64,000 bases of DNA from DASSJT01 sp963715025 (GCA_963715025.1 CAVQQQ010000003.1:62001-126000), one strand, 5' to 3'; positions 1 through 9,439 are shown, counted from the stretch's first letter. Program-made: numbers and translations. The notes: generated from the sequence alone by a model not told the origin.

Positions 1-245
1 CCGCGCCAGTCCCACTCACCCCACTCGGTTTCTCCGTCCAACGACGATGCGGCCAGTTCCGACGTGAAGTCCGGGACGCCCTCGAAGACCGACGACCAGT
101 TCAACAGCACCTGAGCGCGTCCATCGAAAGCACGGCTCGGGTGGAGAGGTTGGGCGCTCTGGTACTCCTCGGCGAACAAGGACGCCATCCGTTGGGCATC
201 GTGAGAGTTCATCGCGTCCATCAGTCGCTGCAGCATGCTCGTCAT
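1..245 (-). CDS. SnoaL-like / NTF2-fold protein, C-terminus beyond window
   Basis: The frame is open from an ATG at 245 through the left edge, giving 81 residues. It begins MTSMLQRLMDAMNSHDAQRM, continues with an LFAEEYQSAQP stretch and an FDGRAQVLLNW stretch, and ends near a W-x-E-W-D-W-R pattern. This order (helix with NSHD, Asp/Glu-Tyr, Pro-His-Pro, F-x-G-R, N-W, then F-x-G-V-P-D-F) is typical of small actinobacterial SnoaL/nuclear-transport-factor-2-like proteins of about 110-140 residues. Such folds include isomerases and cyclases, but many have no known substrate, so no reaction is assigned. The start was chosen because it is the first Met before the conserved helix and a GGTGG precedes it. 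Bases 246-438 hold nothing I recognise. Confidence 0.6.
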   Translation of the reverse strand, partial: MTSMLQRLMDAMNSHDAQRMASLFAEEYQSAQPLHPSRAFDGRAQVLLNWSSVFEGVPDFTSELAASSLDGETEWGEWDWR

Positions 246-438
246 GCCACCGAAAGTAATCGAGACGGCGTTTGTCGGTGATGACAGCGCCGGATCTCCC
301 TACCACCGGTTGACGAGGAACTGATTGCTCTCGATCGACGGCGACGGGAGCACGTCCTCGACCCGGACGACAGCATCGGAATCCCCAGACCCACCCGCGC
401 GCTCACGCTCCTTGCCCTCCGGGCAATGAACGCGTGGG

Positions 439-2172
439 TTAGCTCGACCCGCTATCGCGCCGCGTCGCCGCCCCGGACAGTGCCGCCTGCACGGCTCGGT
501 AGATGTTGCCGTGAATCATGTCTGGTCCGAGGCGCTCGACGACGCCATCCCTTTCCAGGATTGCCCGGACCGCAGGCTTCAGCCGGGTCAGACGAAGGGC
601 GGCGTCGGACTGTTCGGCGAGGTCCACGATCTCGGCCATCTTGGCCGAGCCCTGGGAGTCCATGAAGTTGATTCCTTCGCAGTCGAGGACAATCCCGATG
701 AGGTCAGGCGTCGTGTGGATGACCTCGCGCATTCGGTCTTCCAGCGCGTCCGCGGTGGCGAAGAAGAGACCTCCATCGAGCCGGATCACGACCACTCCGG
801 GGAACTGCTCGTCGCCGGGATGCTCGTCCAGCTCACGGAACACCTGCGTGCCTGCCTCGCGCCCGAGGAATGGCATCTCGGGATGGGTGGCTACCGAGAC
901 CAGCCAGATGAGCGAGAGGCCGATCCCGATCATCACGCCAGCGAGCACACCGAACACCAGGGTCCCCACGATCGCTGCCACCGCGATCCAGAAGTCGAAC
1001 CTCTGGACCCTCGCGAGCCGTCGCATCTCTGGCACGTTCATCATGCCCATGACAACGGCATCGATGATCAGCGCCGCGAGGACCGCCTTCGGCAGGTCGG
1101 AGAAGAGCGGCGCCAGGATGAGGAGCGTAAGGAGAACCGTGACGCCCGACGTGAGGGACGCGAAGCTGGTCCGTGCCCCCGAGCGGTCGTTGAGCGCACT
1201 CGCGGACAGACTCGTCGACACCGGCATCCCCTGGAACAGTCCCGCGCCGCTGTTGGCCAGCGCTTGGGCCACTGACTCCTGGTTGATGTCGATCTGGTAG
1301 CGGTGCTTGGCCGCGAACGCCCTGGCATCTCCGGCGGTCTGGGAGAAGCCGATCAGGAGGAGCGCCACCGCCGCGAGTGCAACCGTCCCTGCGTGGTCCC
1401 ACAACAGCCCCGCATCGGGGAACTTCGGCGTCGGCAGCCCCCGTGGCACGTCACCAACGAGCGCCACCCCACGGGCGCCGAGGTCGAACACCCAGGAGGA
1501 CAGCAGTCCACCGACGACGAGGACGAGTGCGCCGGGGACTCTGGGGGCCACCAACCTCAGCCCGAAGACGACAGCCAGCGATATGACGCCCACGATCACG
1601 GTCGTTGTGTGCGCCTCGCCAAGCGATCCGAACCACGACCGCAGTTCCTGGAGCGGGTTGGAGCCGGTGACCTTCGTCCCGGTGAGCTTCGGGAGTTCCC
1701 CGATGACCACGTCGATCGCCGCCCCGAAGAGGAAGCCGGTGACGACCGCACGCGACAAGAACTGCGCTATCCAGCCCATTCTGAGCACGGCAAGAACCAG
1801 GAACAGCACTCCGGAAGCAAGGGTGATCCCGGCAACGAACGTGGCGACGTCTTGCTCGTCGGTGATGCCCGCGGCGAGCACCGCGCTTGCCGCCACGGCC
1901 GCGAGTCCCGAGCTCGGCCCCATGGATATCTGCCGGCAGGTGCCGAATACCGCGTAGAGGATCGCGCCTGCTGCCGCGGCGTAAAGCCCGTTCTGGAGTG
2001 GGATCCCGGCGATGCCGGCATACCCCAGGTTCTTCGGCACGATCAGTGCGGCAACGGTGACCCCGGCGATGACGTCACTGCGCAGCCACCGTCGATCGTA
2101 GGAGCGGAACTGCGCCACGATCGGTAGCAGGGCAAGCCTCGTCTGCCGCGACGTCTCGCCACCTGCAGCCAT
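439..2172 (-). CDS. SulP family anion transporter with STAS domain
   Basis: A 577-residue SulP-type inner-membrane transporter, probably moving sulfate, bicarbonate or another small anion. The N-terminal two thirds has about ten hydrophobic spans and opens with the family signature around VAALIVPKNLGYAGIAGIP. The last ~110 residues are a STAS domain (VVVIRLDGGLFFATADALEDR, then VLDCEGINFMDSQG with the conserved Asp-Ser). An in-frame extension to 2382 is rejected because it would overlap the divergent peptidase start and is unlike the family; MAAGGETSRQ at 2172 is preceded by a G-rich stretch. Substrate cannot be read from sequence. Confidence 0.9.
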   Translation of the reverse strand: MAAGGETSRQTRLALLPIVAQFRSYDRRWLRSDVIAGVTVAALIVPKNLGYAGIAGIPLQNGLYAAAAGAILYAVFGTCRQISMGPSSGLAAVAASAVLAAGITDEQDVATFVAGITLASGVLFLVLAVLRMGWIAQFLSRAVVTGFLFGAAIDVVIGELPKLTGTKVTGSNPLQELRSWFGSLGEAHTTTVIVGVISLAVVFGLRLVAPRVPGALVLVVGGLLSSWVFDLGARGVALVGDVPRGLPTPKFPDAGLLWDHAGTVALAAVALLLIGFSQTAGDARAFAAKHRYQIDINQESVAQALANSGAGLFQGMPVSTSLSASALNDRSGARTSFASLTSGVTVLLTLLILAPLFSDLPKAVLAALIIDAVVMGMMNVPEMRRLARVQRFDFWIAVAAIVGTLVFGVLAGVMIGIGLSLIWLVSVATHPEMPFLGREAGTQVFRELDEHPGDEQFPGVVVIRLDGGLFFATADALEDRMREVIHTTPDLIGIVLDCEGINFMDSQGSAKMAEIVDLAEQSDAALRLTRLKPAVRAILERDGVVERLGPDMIHGNIYRAVQAALSGAATRRDSGSS

Positions 2173-2344
2173 GAAACCCGCCCCCTCACGCCATGGAACG
2201 GACCCTAACGGTACCTGTCCTACGACGAGCGACGTTCCGCAAACCGCCGACTGCCCGGGTTCATCCTCGTGGGGTGATCTCACCGCCGGGTGCGGTTCGC
2301 TAGCGTCGAGCGTCGAGGGAGGCTCCATCACGAAGGAGGGGTCC

Positions 2345-3481
2345 ATGGTGTCGACGATGCAGTCGAGCCCCGCGCCGTTCACCAGCGACGACTATGCGGC
2401 GCGGATGGCGCGAGCGGTGGACCAGGCGATGGAGGCCAGACTGGACGGTGTTCTCGTCGCGCCCGGGCCGGATCTGGCGTGGCTCACCGGCTACAAGCCG
2501 ACGGCGATCACCGAGCGCCTCACCCTTTTGGTCCTGCGCCCAGGCGCTCGACCCTCCCTTGTCGTTCCCGCGCTAGAGCGGCCCGACGCCGAGGCGGCCC
2601 CAGGGGCCGAAGGCCTGGCGATCGTCGACTGGGTCGACGGTTCCGACCCCTATCAAGCGGCCGCTGGGGTGCTCCAAGCTGACGGGCGCTTCGGGATCTC
2701 CGACTCCGCGTGGTCTCTCCACCTTCTCGGACTGCAGAGAACGCTGCCCGACACGCGGTACCACGCACTGAGCGAGTCCCTGCCGATGCTGCGCGCTGTC
2801 AAGGACACCAATGAACTTTCAAGGATGACGCTCGCTGGAGCCGCCGCCGACGCGACGTACTCGGAGATCGTCAAGGTGCGCTTCGCCGGGCGGCGCGAGA
2901 CAGATGTCGCCATGGACCTTGCTCGACTGCTACGGGAGTTCGGGCACGAGCAGGTCGACTTCACCGTCGTCGGCTCCGGTCCGAATGGCGCCAACCCGCA
3001 TCACGAGGCCGGGGACCGGGTGATCGAACCAGGCGACACGGTCGTGCTTGACTTCGGCGGTCTCATGCACGGGTATGGGTCGGACACCACGCGCACGGTG
3101 ACCGTCGGGGAGCCCTCGGCCGAGGTGAGGAAGGTACATGACGTGGTCCGGGCTGCACAGCAGGCAGCCTTCGAGGCCGTCCGGCCGGGAGTGCCGTGTC
3201 AGGAGATCGACCGGGTCGCCAGAGCCGTCATCACCGAGGCGGGCTACGGCGATCAGTTCATCCATCGCACTGGCCACGGAATCGGGGTGACGACGCACGA
3301 GCCGCCGTACATGGTCGAGGGCGAGCTGCAGCCGCTCCGGCCGGGAATGTGCTTCTCCATCGAACCCGGTGTCTACCTCGCCGGCCGGTTCGGCGTGCGT
3401 ATCGAAGACATCGTCTCCGTCACACCTGACGGCGGCCGTCGGCTCAACAACACCGATCGGCACATCAGGGTCGTCGAGTAG
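2345..3481 (+). CDS. M24 family metallopeptidase (Xaa-Pro aminopeptidase-like)
   Basis: A 378-residue cytoplasmic peptidase with an N-terminal creatinase-type domain (1-150) and a C-terminal pita-bread domain. All five dinuclear metal ligands are visible: D236 (LDFGG), D247 (SDTTR), H311 (RTGHGIG), E340 (SIEPGV) and E354 (RIEDI). The start at 2345 follows a strong GGAGG; the upstream in-frame ATG at 2171 lacks one. The next gene's ribosome site overlaps this stop codon, so the two are translationally linked. With the two transporters and the M20 dipeptidase downstream it looks like part of a peptide or amino-acid-derivative utilisation unit. Distinction from creatinase or proline dipeptidase needs alignment. 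Confidence 0.88.
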   Translation: MVSTMQSSPAPFTSDDYAARMARAVDQAMEARLDGVLVAPGPDLAWLTGYKPTAITERLTLLVLRPGARPSLVVPALERPDAEAAPGAEGLAIVDWVDGSDPYQAAAGVLQADGRFGISDSAWSLHLLGLQRTLPDTRYHALSESLPMLRAVKDTNELSRMTLAGAAADATYSEIVKVRFAGRRETDVAMDLARLLREFGHEQVDFTVVGSGPNGANPHHEAGDRVIEPGDTVVLDFGGLMHGYGSDTTRTVTVGEPSAEVRKVHDVVRAAQQAAFEAVRPGVPCQEIDRVARAVITEAGYGDQFIHRTGHGIGVTTHEPPYMVEGELQPLRPGMCFSIEPGVYLAGRFGVRIEDIVSVTPDGGRRLNNTDRHIRVVE

Positions 3482-3491
3482 GAGGTCCGCC

Positions 3492-4805
3492 GTGACCACG
3501 ACCTCGCCCCGCGACCAGCAGCACGACGCGCGCTCGATGACCGTCCGCGGCGCCGCGTTCCTCGGTGTGGGCTCGATGGTGGGAGCGGGCATCTTCGCAC
3601 TCCTCGGCGAAGCCGGCGCGGTCGCCGGTTCGGCCGTGTGGGTGTCGTTCCTGGCGGCCGGCATCGTCGCGGGCTTGCAGGGGTACGCGGTCGCCAAGCT
3701 GGGCGCAAAGTACCCATCCTCGGGAGGCATCGTCACGTTCCTCCTGCAGGGCTACGGCCGCGGGCACATCACCGCAATCACGTCGTGGCTGCTCTACTTC
3801 GCGGCGCTCATCGTCACCGCGATGGTGTCTGTCTCCTTCGGGAGCTACGGCTCGGCGCTCTTCTTCGACGACTCGACCGGGTGGGCCAAAGCCCTGACCA
3901 CCGCGGTGGTGCTAGCCGTCGCTGCCATCAACATCGCAGGCGCGAAATTCATCGACCGGGTACAGAGCGTGATCGTGATCGTGCTCCTGGCCGTGTTCGC
4001 CGTGTTCATCGCCGTAACTCTCGCCCAGCTCGACCCGAGTCTTCTTGCCCCATCGACGTACCCGCCAACGGTGGACATCGTCTCCAGCGTGGCCCTGACG
4101 TTCTTCGCCTACCTGGGGTTCACTGTCATCAGCTTCACCGGCGGCGATCTTCCCAACCCGAGGAAGAACCTGCCCCGCGCGATGTTCTGGGCGCTGGGCA
4201 TCACCACCGCCCTGTACATCCTGATCTCGATCGGCGTCTTCGGCACCCTCACCGTGCAGGAGGTGATCGACAACGGCGAGACCGCCCTGGCGATGGCCGC
4301 CAAGCCGGCCCTGGGCGAGGCCGGTTTCGCCATGATGGCCGTCGCTGCGCTCCTGGCCACGTCATCCTCGGTCAACGCCAACATCTACGCCGCCGCCGGC
4401 TCGACCGCCAAACTCGCCGAGTCCGGCATGTTCCCCAGAGTCTTCGGTCAGCTCGCCCGCGTGGGCGGTACCCGCGGCCTGACGATCTCCGTCGTGCTTG
4501 TTCTGCTGCTGGCCAATCTGGTGGACCTCACCGCGATCGCTTCCCTGGGCAGCGTGGTCGCGCTTGCCATCTTCCTCATGGTATCGATCGCCGCGTACCG
4601 CCTCCGGGCCGAGATCAGCGCTCGGCCGTCGGTCCTGATCGCCGGCATCGTGCTCACCATCGTCGTCCTGGTGGTGTTCGCGATCCAGACGCTGAGGACC
4701 GCTCCAGAGACGTTCACGGCGATGATCGGGATTCTCGTGCTGGCTACCGCGCTGGACCTGATCTGGAGCCGCATTCGAGACCGTGGGGCCGCGGCTCAGA
4801 AATGA
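3492..4805 (+). CDS. APC superfamily amino acid permease
   Basis: A 437-residue polytopic membrane protein with about 12 hydrophobic segments. The first helix carries the APC signature around GSMVGAGIFALLGEAG, and a second conserved block reads FFAYLGFTVISFTGGDLPNP. The GTG at 3492 is 7 bases after a GGAGG that overlaps the stop of the M24 peptidase, so an operon with coupled translation is likely. It probably imports or exchanges an amino acid or polyamine; the substrate is not predictable. The frame could be opened at 3369, but that part is only the shadow of the upstream gene. Confidence 0.87.
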   Translation: MTTTSPRDQQHDARSMTVRGAAFLGVGSMVGAGIFALLGEAGAVAGSAVWVSFLAAGIVAGLQGYAVAKLGAKYPSSGGIVTFLLQGYGRGHITAITSWLLYFAALIVTAMVSVSFGSYGSALFFDDSTGWAKALTTAVVLAVAAINIAGAKFIDRVQSVIVIVLLAVFAVFIAVTLAQLDPSLLAPSTYPPTVDIVSSVALTFFAYLGFTVISFTGGDLPNPRKNLPRAMFWALGITTALYILISIGVFGTLTVQEVIDNGETALAMAAKPALGEAGFAMMAVAALLATSSSVNANIYAAAGSTAKLAESGMFPRVFGQLARVGGTRGLTISVVLVLLLANLVDLTAIASLGSVVALAIFLMVSIAAYRLRAEISARPSVLIAGIVLTIVVLVVFAIQTLRTAPETFTAMIGILVLATALDLIWSRIRDRGAAAQK

Positions 4806-4862
4806 GCTGAGAACCCGCGGCGGTTCATCCTCTGAGGAGGAGTCCCCCATGTGACCGACTCC

Positions 4863-4877
4863 CTAGCCTGTGGCTAG
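4863..4877. promoter_or_regulatory. CTAGCC-TGT-GGCTAG palindrome between two permease genes
   Basis: Perfect 6-bp arms around a 3-base centre, in the 198-bp gap between the two permeases. A weaker hairpin GAACC-N6-GGTTC lies just upstream at 4811-4826. There is no T-run after either, so an operator or an mRNA-processing hairpin is as likely as a terminator. Confidence 0.35.
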
Positions 4878-4914
4878 ACCCGCTGTGGGTTTCCCGATCA
4901 AAGGGGCGTTCACG

Positions 4915-5007
4915 ATGAGAGAGAAAAGCACAGGCACCACTCCTCTTCAGCAGCACAGGTCACGTTTGAATTCCCCGCGGCGCACCCGCCGGATGTGGTT
5001 GCCATGA
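4915..5007 (+). CDS. possible 30-residue leader ORF overlapping the GadC-like gene start
   Basis: An ATG at 4915, eight bases after AAAGGGG, opens a 30-codon frame beginning MREKSTGTTPLQQHRSR and ending RRTRRMWLP. Its TGA overlaps the ATG of the downstream antiporter as ATGA. It is rich in Arg, Thr and Gln, unlike any domain known to me. The overlap suggests translational coupling or an attenuating leader, but short frames in GC-rich DNA arise by chance and conservation is untested. Confidence 0.35.
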   Translation: MREKSTGTTPLQQHRSRLNSPRRTRRMWLP

Positions 5008-6488
5008 GCGCGATGGACGTCCCGGCCGGGCGCGAAACGGCCGCGGCAGCCGCGCGGACCAAGGTTCCCGCAGCAGCGTGGATCTCCTGGGTCGCGCTGG
5101 CGATGATGACCACGAGCTCGGTCGCCAGCCTGCGCCCGTCGCCGACCATGGCCGTGTACGGCCTCGCTGCGGTCTTCCTGTACCTCGTGCCCGCCATCAT
5201 CTTCCTCCTCCCCACCTCGCTCGTCTCGGCCGAACTGGCCTCCGGATATGAGGGTGGCGTCTACAACTGGGTCTCCAGAGGGATCTCCAAGCCGATGGGC
5301 TTCCTGGCGGTCTGGTGCCAGTTCGCGATGACGATCTTCTACTACCCGACCCTCTTGGGATTCGTCGCCAGCACGCTTGCCTACGTCATCAACCCCGACC
5401 TCGCGAGCAGTGGCGTGTGGACAGCACTCGTCATTGTGGTCGTCTACTGGAGCGGCGTCTGGGTTTCGTCGCGCGGCACGAAGGGCATCGCCGGCCTCGC
5501 CAGCGGAGGTCTGATCATCGGGACTCTGATCCCGGGTGTCCTGCTGGTCACGCTCGGTGTGGTCTTCCTCGGCCAGGGCAACCCGTCCGCGGCGCCCATG
5601 GATGCGTCACACCTGCTCCCCGAGTGGGCCGGGCTCGCCAGCCTCGTCCTCATCGTCAACAACTTCCTCTCCTACTCCGGGATGGAGATGAACGCTGTGC
5701 ACGTCTCGTCCCTGAAGAACCCGGGCAAGGAGTTCCCGCGTTCGATGTTTCTCGCCATGGGCCTGGTCCTGCTCATCTTCATCCTCCCGGCGCTGGCGAT
5801 CAGCTGGGTGGTGCCGGCCGAGGAACTCTCCCTGACCGCCGGGATCATGCAGGCGTTCGATGCTGTGTTCGCGCACTTCGGCTCCCAGTGGCTGACTCCG
5901 ATCATCGGCATCATGCTGGTCACCGCCTCACTCGCCGGCATGCTGACCTGGCTCGCCGGCCCCTCCAAGGGCCTGCTGCTCATCTCGCGGGAGGAGGGCT
6001 ACCTCCCGCCGTTCCTGCAGCGGCTGAACAAGCACGGCGTACAGCAGAACATCCTCGTCACGCAGGGCGTGATCACCACCGTGATCGCCTTGGGCTACGC
6101 CCTGATCCCCAGCGTCTCGAGCGCCTACTGGGTCTTCTCGGTCATCACCACGCAGGTCTACCTGATCATGTACCTGCTCATGTTCGTCGCAGCGGTCCAG
6201 CTGCGTCGTAAGGACCCCGACCATGCGCGCGGTTACCGAGCGCCGATGCTCGTCGGGCTGTGCGGCGTGGGCTTCGCGGCCTCGCTGGCAGCCCTGCTGG
6301 TCGGCTTCATACCACCATCACAGTTCGAATCCGGAAACGCCGGCCTGTACATCCTGATCGTCGGCGGCGGCGCGCTCGGTCTCGGGCTACTGGTGCCCTA
6401 CCTCTTCTACAGGCTCCGCAAGCCGTCCTGGCGGCAGCCGGAGGAACCTGGCATGTCGCAGTCGCAACCGGAGGTGAGCCCATCATGA
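5004..6488 (+). CDS. APC family antiporter resembling glutamate:GABA exchangers
   Basis: A 494-residue membrane protein with about 12 transmembrane segments. Features of the GadC/YjeM-like branch of the APC superfamily include WISWVALAMMTTSSVASLRP in the first helix, the SAELASGYEGGVYNWV block and a long helix with NNFLSYSGMEMNAVHVSSL. It probably exchanges an amino acid against its product across the inner membrane. The start at 5004 overlaps the TGA of the leader frame; a GTG at 4995 and an ATG at 5013 are alternatives. The 3' end overlaps the next start by ATGA, so this gene, the small membrane protein and the M20 peptidase form one tightly packed operon. Confidence 0.85.
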   Translation: MSAMDVPAGRETAAAAARTKVPAAAWISWVALAMMTTSSVASLRPSPTMAVYGLAAVFLYLVPAIIFLLPTSLVSAELASGYEGGVYNWVSRGISKPMGFLAVWCQFAMTIFYYPTLLGFVASTLAYVINPDLASSGVWTALVIVVVYWSGVWVSSRGTKGIAGLASGGLIIGTLIPGVLLVTLGVVFLGQGNPSAAPMDASHLLPEWAGLASLVLIVNNFLSYSGMEMNAVHVSSLKNPGKEFPRSMFLAMGLVLLIFILPALAISWVVPAEELSLTAGIMQAFDAVFAHFGSQWLTPIIGIMLVTASLAGMLTWLAGPSKGLLLISREEGYLPPFLQRLNKHGVQQNILVTQGVITTVIALGYALIPSVSSAYWVFSVITTQVYLIMYLLMFVAAVQLRRKDPDHARGYRAPMLVGLCGVGFAASLAALLVGFIPPSQFESGNAGLYILIVGGGALGLGLLVPYLFYRLRKPSWRQPEEPGMSQSQPEVSPS

Positions 6489-6931
6489 GCACTGTGCTCG
6501 AGACCCAGCCGAAGCAAGAGCGATCGACCCTCTACATCATTGCGCTTGTCGTTTTCGCAGCCCTGGTCGTCATTGCGCTGCTCACCTGGCGTACGGCCAA
6601 GACCAACGAGGAAGCGCAGACGAAGGCCGATCAGCTCATCGCAGAGCTCTCCGCGGTCGGCGCGCGGACACCCTCGAAGGACATGGTCGTGCACGTCCTC
6701 GGTGACGATGGAGGTGCGGTCTGCGCCAACCCGAACAACGCGCTGAACAAAGCCGCGCTGTTCGCACAACTGGTCAACGGAGCGGGCGGACCCGGCACCC
6801 GGCCAGTGATCGCGGATGGTCGGGTGCTCAAGGGCGAGCTGCTGATCATCAAGGTCTACTGCCCCGACGAGCTGGCCGGCTTCCAGGAGCTGGTCAACAG
6901 CCTCAAGACTGCGAACGTGGCTGGCGGGTGA
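6485..6931 (+). CDS. single-span membrane protein of unknown function
   Basis: 148 residues. A short cytoplasmic start is followed by one strong hydrophobic helix (about 16-36, LYIIALVVFAALVVIALLTW), then a soluble domain with the stretches KDMVVHVLGDDGGAVCANP and LLIIKVYCPDEL holding two cysteines. I do not recognise the family. The start overlaps the antiporter stop by ATGA, with GGAGG 12 bases upstream, and the dipeptidase follows 3 bases later. The soluble domain would face outward if the N-terminus is inside, suggesting a binding or accessory role for the transporter or peptidase; that role is inference only. Confidence 0.75.
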   Translation: MSTVLETQPKQERSTLYIIALVVFAALVVIALLTWRTAKTNEEAQTKADQLIAELSAVGARTPSKDMVVHVLGDDGGAVCANPNNALNKAALFAQLVNGAGGPGTRPVIADGRVLKGELLIIKVYCPDELAGFQELVNSLKTANVAGG

Positions 6932-6934
6932 GCC

Positions 6935-8287
6935 ATGGACCTCAAGTCGCGCATCGCTGAGCTCATGCCACAGGCTCGGGCCGAGCTCGCCGAGCTCGTC
7001 AGCATCAAGTCGGTCGCCGATCCTCGCCAGTTCCCGGCGGAGGAATGCGAACGCGCGGCACAGTGGGTCGTCGACAAGTTCGCCGAGCTCGGCTTCACCG
7101 ACGTACACCTGGAGGAGACCCCGGACGGCAGCCAGGCCGTGGTCGGCTCGCGCGAGTCCTCGGACGCCCAGGCCCCCACGGTCCTGCTGTACGCGCACTA
7201 CGACGTGCAGCCCCCCCTGGACGAGAAGGAGTGGCGGACACCACCGTTCGAGCTCACCGAGGTCGACGGACGGTGGTATGGCCGAGGGACCGCTGACTGC
7301 AAGGGCAACATCCTGATGCACCTCACCGCCCTTCGGGCGCTGGGCGGTGAGGTTCCCGTCCACCTCAAGTTGGTGGTCGAAGGCTCGGAGGAGCAGGGCA
7401 CTGGCGGCCTCGAGGCCTTCGTCGCCAGCCATCCCGACCTCCTCCGCGCCGACACGATCCTGGTCTGCGACACCGGCAACGCCGCGGTCGGCCGACCGGC
7501 CGCGACCGTGAGCCTGCGCGGAATGGTCAACGTCGTCGTCACCGTCGAGGCGCTCGCGTCCGAACTCCACTCGGGCATGTTCGGCGGTGCGGCGCCCGAC
7601 GCCCTCGCGGCTCTGGTTGCCGTGCTCGCCACGCTCCGCGACAAGCACGGCAACACGACGATCACAGGCCTCGACAACACCCAGACCTGGTCGGGAGAGC
7701 CCTATCCCCCCGAGCAGTTCCGCGCCGACGCCGGTGTCCTCGACCGCATCTCCCTGCTGGGCGACGGAACCGTGTCCGACATGTTGTGGGCACGGCCGGC
7801 GGTGACCATCCTGGGCATCGACTGCCCGCCTGTGGTGGGCTCGACCTCCGGTATCACGCCGAAGGCCGCGGCCCGGCTCAACCTGCGCATCCCACCTGGC
7901 ATGACACCGTCGCAGGCAGAGGCCGCCCTGACCGAGCACCTCCTGGGCGCCGCCCCGTGGGGCGTCCACGTGACGGTGAAGACGGAGGCAAGCGGACAGC
8001 CGTTCGAAGCGGTCACCCACGGACCGGCATACCGGGCGATCGACGCTGCCATGCACGAGGCCTACGGAGCCCACATGGCGACTCTCGGACAGGGCGGATC
8101 CATACCCCTGTGCAATGTCCTCGCCGACACCTACCCCGACGCGGAGATCGTCCTCATGGGCGTCGAGGAGCCCCGGTGTCTCATCCATGCCCCGAACGAG
8201 AGCGTCGACCCCAACGAGATCGAGTCCATGGCGCTGACCGAGGCGTTGTTCCTGCGGAACTACACAGCGACGAAGGCAGCCACGTAG
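6935..8287 (+). CDS. M20 family dipeptidase
   Basis: A 450-residue zinc hydrolase. The metal and catalytic set is complete: H88-x-D90 (YAHYDVQP), bridging D121 (GTADCKGN), the E152-E153 pair (EGSEEQG), D179 (CDTGN) and a C-terminal His (CLIHAPNES). The lid/dimerisation domain occupies roughly 190-330. Length and motifs fit the CNDP/carnosinase-like dipeptidase branch, which cleaves dipeptides or acylated amino acids in the cytoplasm. It is the last gene of the M24-permease-antiporter operon, so it probably releases amino acids from an imported substrate. Confidence 0.9.
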   Translation: MDLKSRIAELMPQARAELAELVSIKSVADPRQFPAEECERAAQWVVDKFAELGFTDVHLEETPDGSQAVVGSRESSDAQAPTVLLYAHYDVQPPLDEKEWRTPPFELTEVDGRWYGRGTADCKGNILMHLTALRALGGEVPVHLKLVVEGSEEQGTGGLEAFVASHPDLLRADTILVCDTGNAAVGRPAATVSLRGMVNVVVTVEALASELHSGMFGGAAPDALAALVAVLATLRDKHGNTTITGLDNTQTWSGEPYPPEQFRADAGVLDRISLLGDGTVSDMLWARPAVTILGIDCPPVVGSTSGITPKAAARLNLRIPPGMTPSQAEAALTEHLLGAAPWGVHVTVKTEASGQPFEAVTHGPAYRAIDAAMHEAYGAHMATLGQGGSIPLCNVLADTYPDAEIVLMGVEEPRCLIHAPNESVDPNEIESMALTEALFLRNYTATKAAT

Positions 8288-8316
8288 CACCGTCCCCTTA
8301 CAGGTGTCGGCGGCGA

Positions 8317-9246
8317 TCAGCGCACCGACACGGCGATCTTGCCGTGAACGCCGCCCGCCTCCTTGGCCCTGAAGGCCGCTTGGAGGTCCGCCAGCCCATA
8401 CGTCTGGGCGACGTGCGGCTTCACGATGCCCTCCTCGACGAAGTCGCGCAGGCGGTCGAGCCGCTCGGTCGTGATCTGTGTTCCCTGCAGCTCGGCGCTG
8501 ATGCCCTTCTCAGCCGCTGCCTCCTGGTCCGGAGGTATGCGCAGACCCACGACACGGCCTCCGGGCCGGGTGAGAGAGACCGGGAGCACCGGGTTCTCGC
8601 CAACGAGGTCCAGGGTGTGGTCGAACGGCTCGAGCGCTGCCAGATCGGTGGCGTCGGTGTCCACCACCACGTCAGCGTCGGAGGACTCCATGAAGCCGAC
8701 CCCGGCACCTCGAGCCGTGACGGTCACGTGGCCGCCCAGATGTTTGGAGAGCGCCACGGCGACGGGGCCGACGCCTCCGGGTGACCCGTGCACGAGGACA
8801 CGCGACCCTGACTCCACCTTGAGCCGGTCCATGACGGCTTCCAGGGCGGTGATCGCGGCGAGCGGCAGGGTCCCCGCCACCACCAGGTCGAGGCCGGCCG
8901 GGGCCCGGGCCAGGAGCCCAGGGCTGCTGACGGCATACTCCGCGTAGCTGCCAGAGCCACCCATGATCGCCGCCGCGGAGCCGTAGACCTTGTCGCCGAC
9001 GCGGAGCTCGGTCACTCCCTCCCCAACTTCGGTGACCACGCCAGCCACGTCAATCCCCATGACAATGGGAAGGGCGATCGGGATGTAGTCGGCCATCCAC
9101 CCCGCCCGGATGGCGATGTCCGCGGGGTTCACGCTCGAGCCGTGCACCTCGATCAAGACCTGCCCTGGCGCCGGCTGTGGCACGGGAACGTCGACCAGTT
9201 CGAGAACCTCGTTGCCGCCGTAGCTGTCAATGCGAACTGCCCGCAT
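8317..9246 (-). CDS. NAD(P)-dependent quinone-oxidoreductase-like MDR protein
   Basis: 309 residues of the zinc-lacking medium-chain dehydrogenase/reductase type. An N-terminal GroES-like fold (VNPADIAIRAG, GIDVAGVVTEVGEGV, VGDKVYG) is followed by a Rossmann domain with the nucleotide loop GSPGGVGPVAVALS. No structural-zinc cysteine cluster is present, which fits the quinone oxidoreductase branch. It is convergent with the dipeptidase, 29 bases away, and appears to be a single gene. The substrate is unknown. Bases 9247-9439 upstream of it show no gene. Confidence 0.87.
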   Translation of the reverse strand: MRAVRIDSYGGNEVLELVDVPVPQPAPGQVLIEVHGSSVNPADIAIRAGWMADYIPIALPIVMGIDVAGVVTEVGEGVTELRVGDKVYGSAAAIMGGSGSYAEYAVSSPGLLARAPAGLDLVVAGTLPLAAITALEAVMDRLKVESGSRVLVHGSPGGVGPVAVALSKHLGGHVTVTARGAGVGFMESSDADVVVDTDATDLAALEPFDHTLDLVGENPVLPVSLTRPGGRVVGLRIPPDQEAAAEKGISAELQGTQITTERLDRLRDFVEEGIVKPHVAQTYGLADLQAAFRAKEAGGVHGKIAVSVR

Positions 9247-9439
9247 AGCGCGCCTCCCTCATCCATAGTGGAAGGCAGGCCGGGGGCTGGGTTCAGGGGC
9301 TCGACGCGCCTGCCGGCTGAACGCTAGTGCCAGCCGGAGGCCGGCGTGGTCGACTTCCCGAAAACCCGACGCTGAGTTCACCCTGATTCCCCTGCACCGA
9401 GCGAGATGAGGCAGTGGGAATGCCGGTTGCCGTGGCGAG

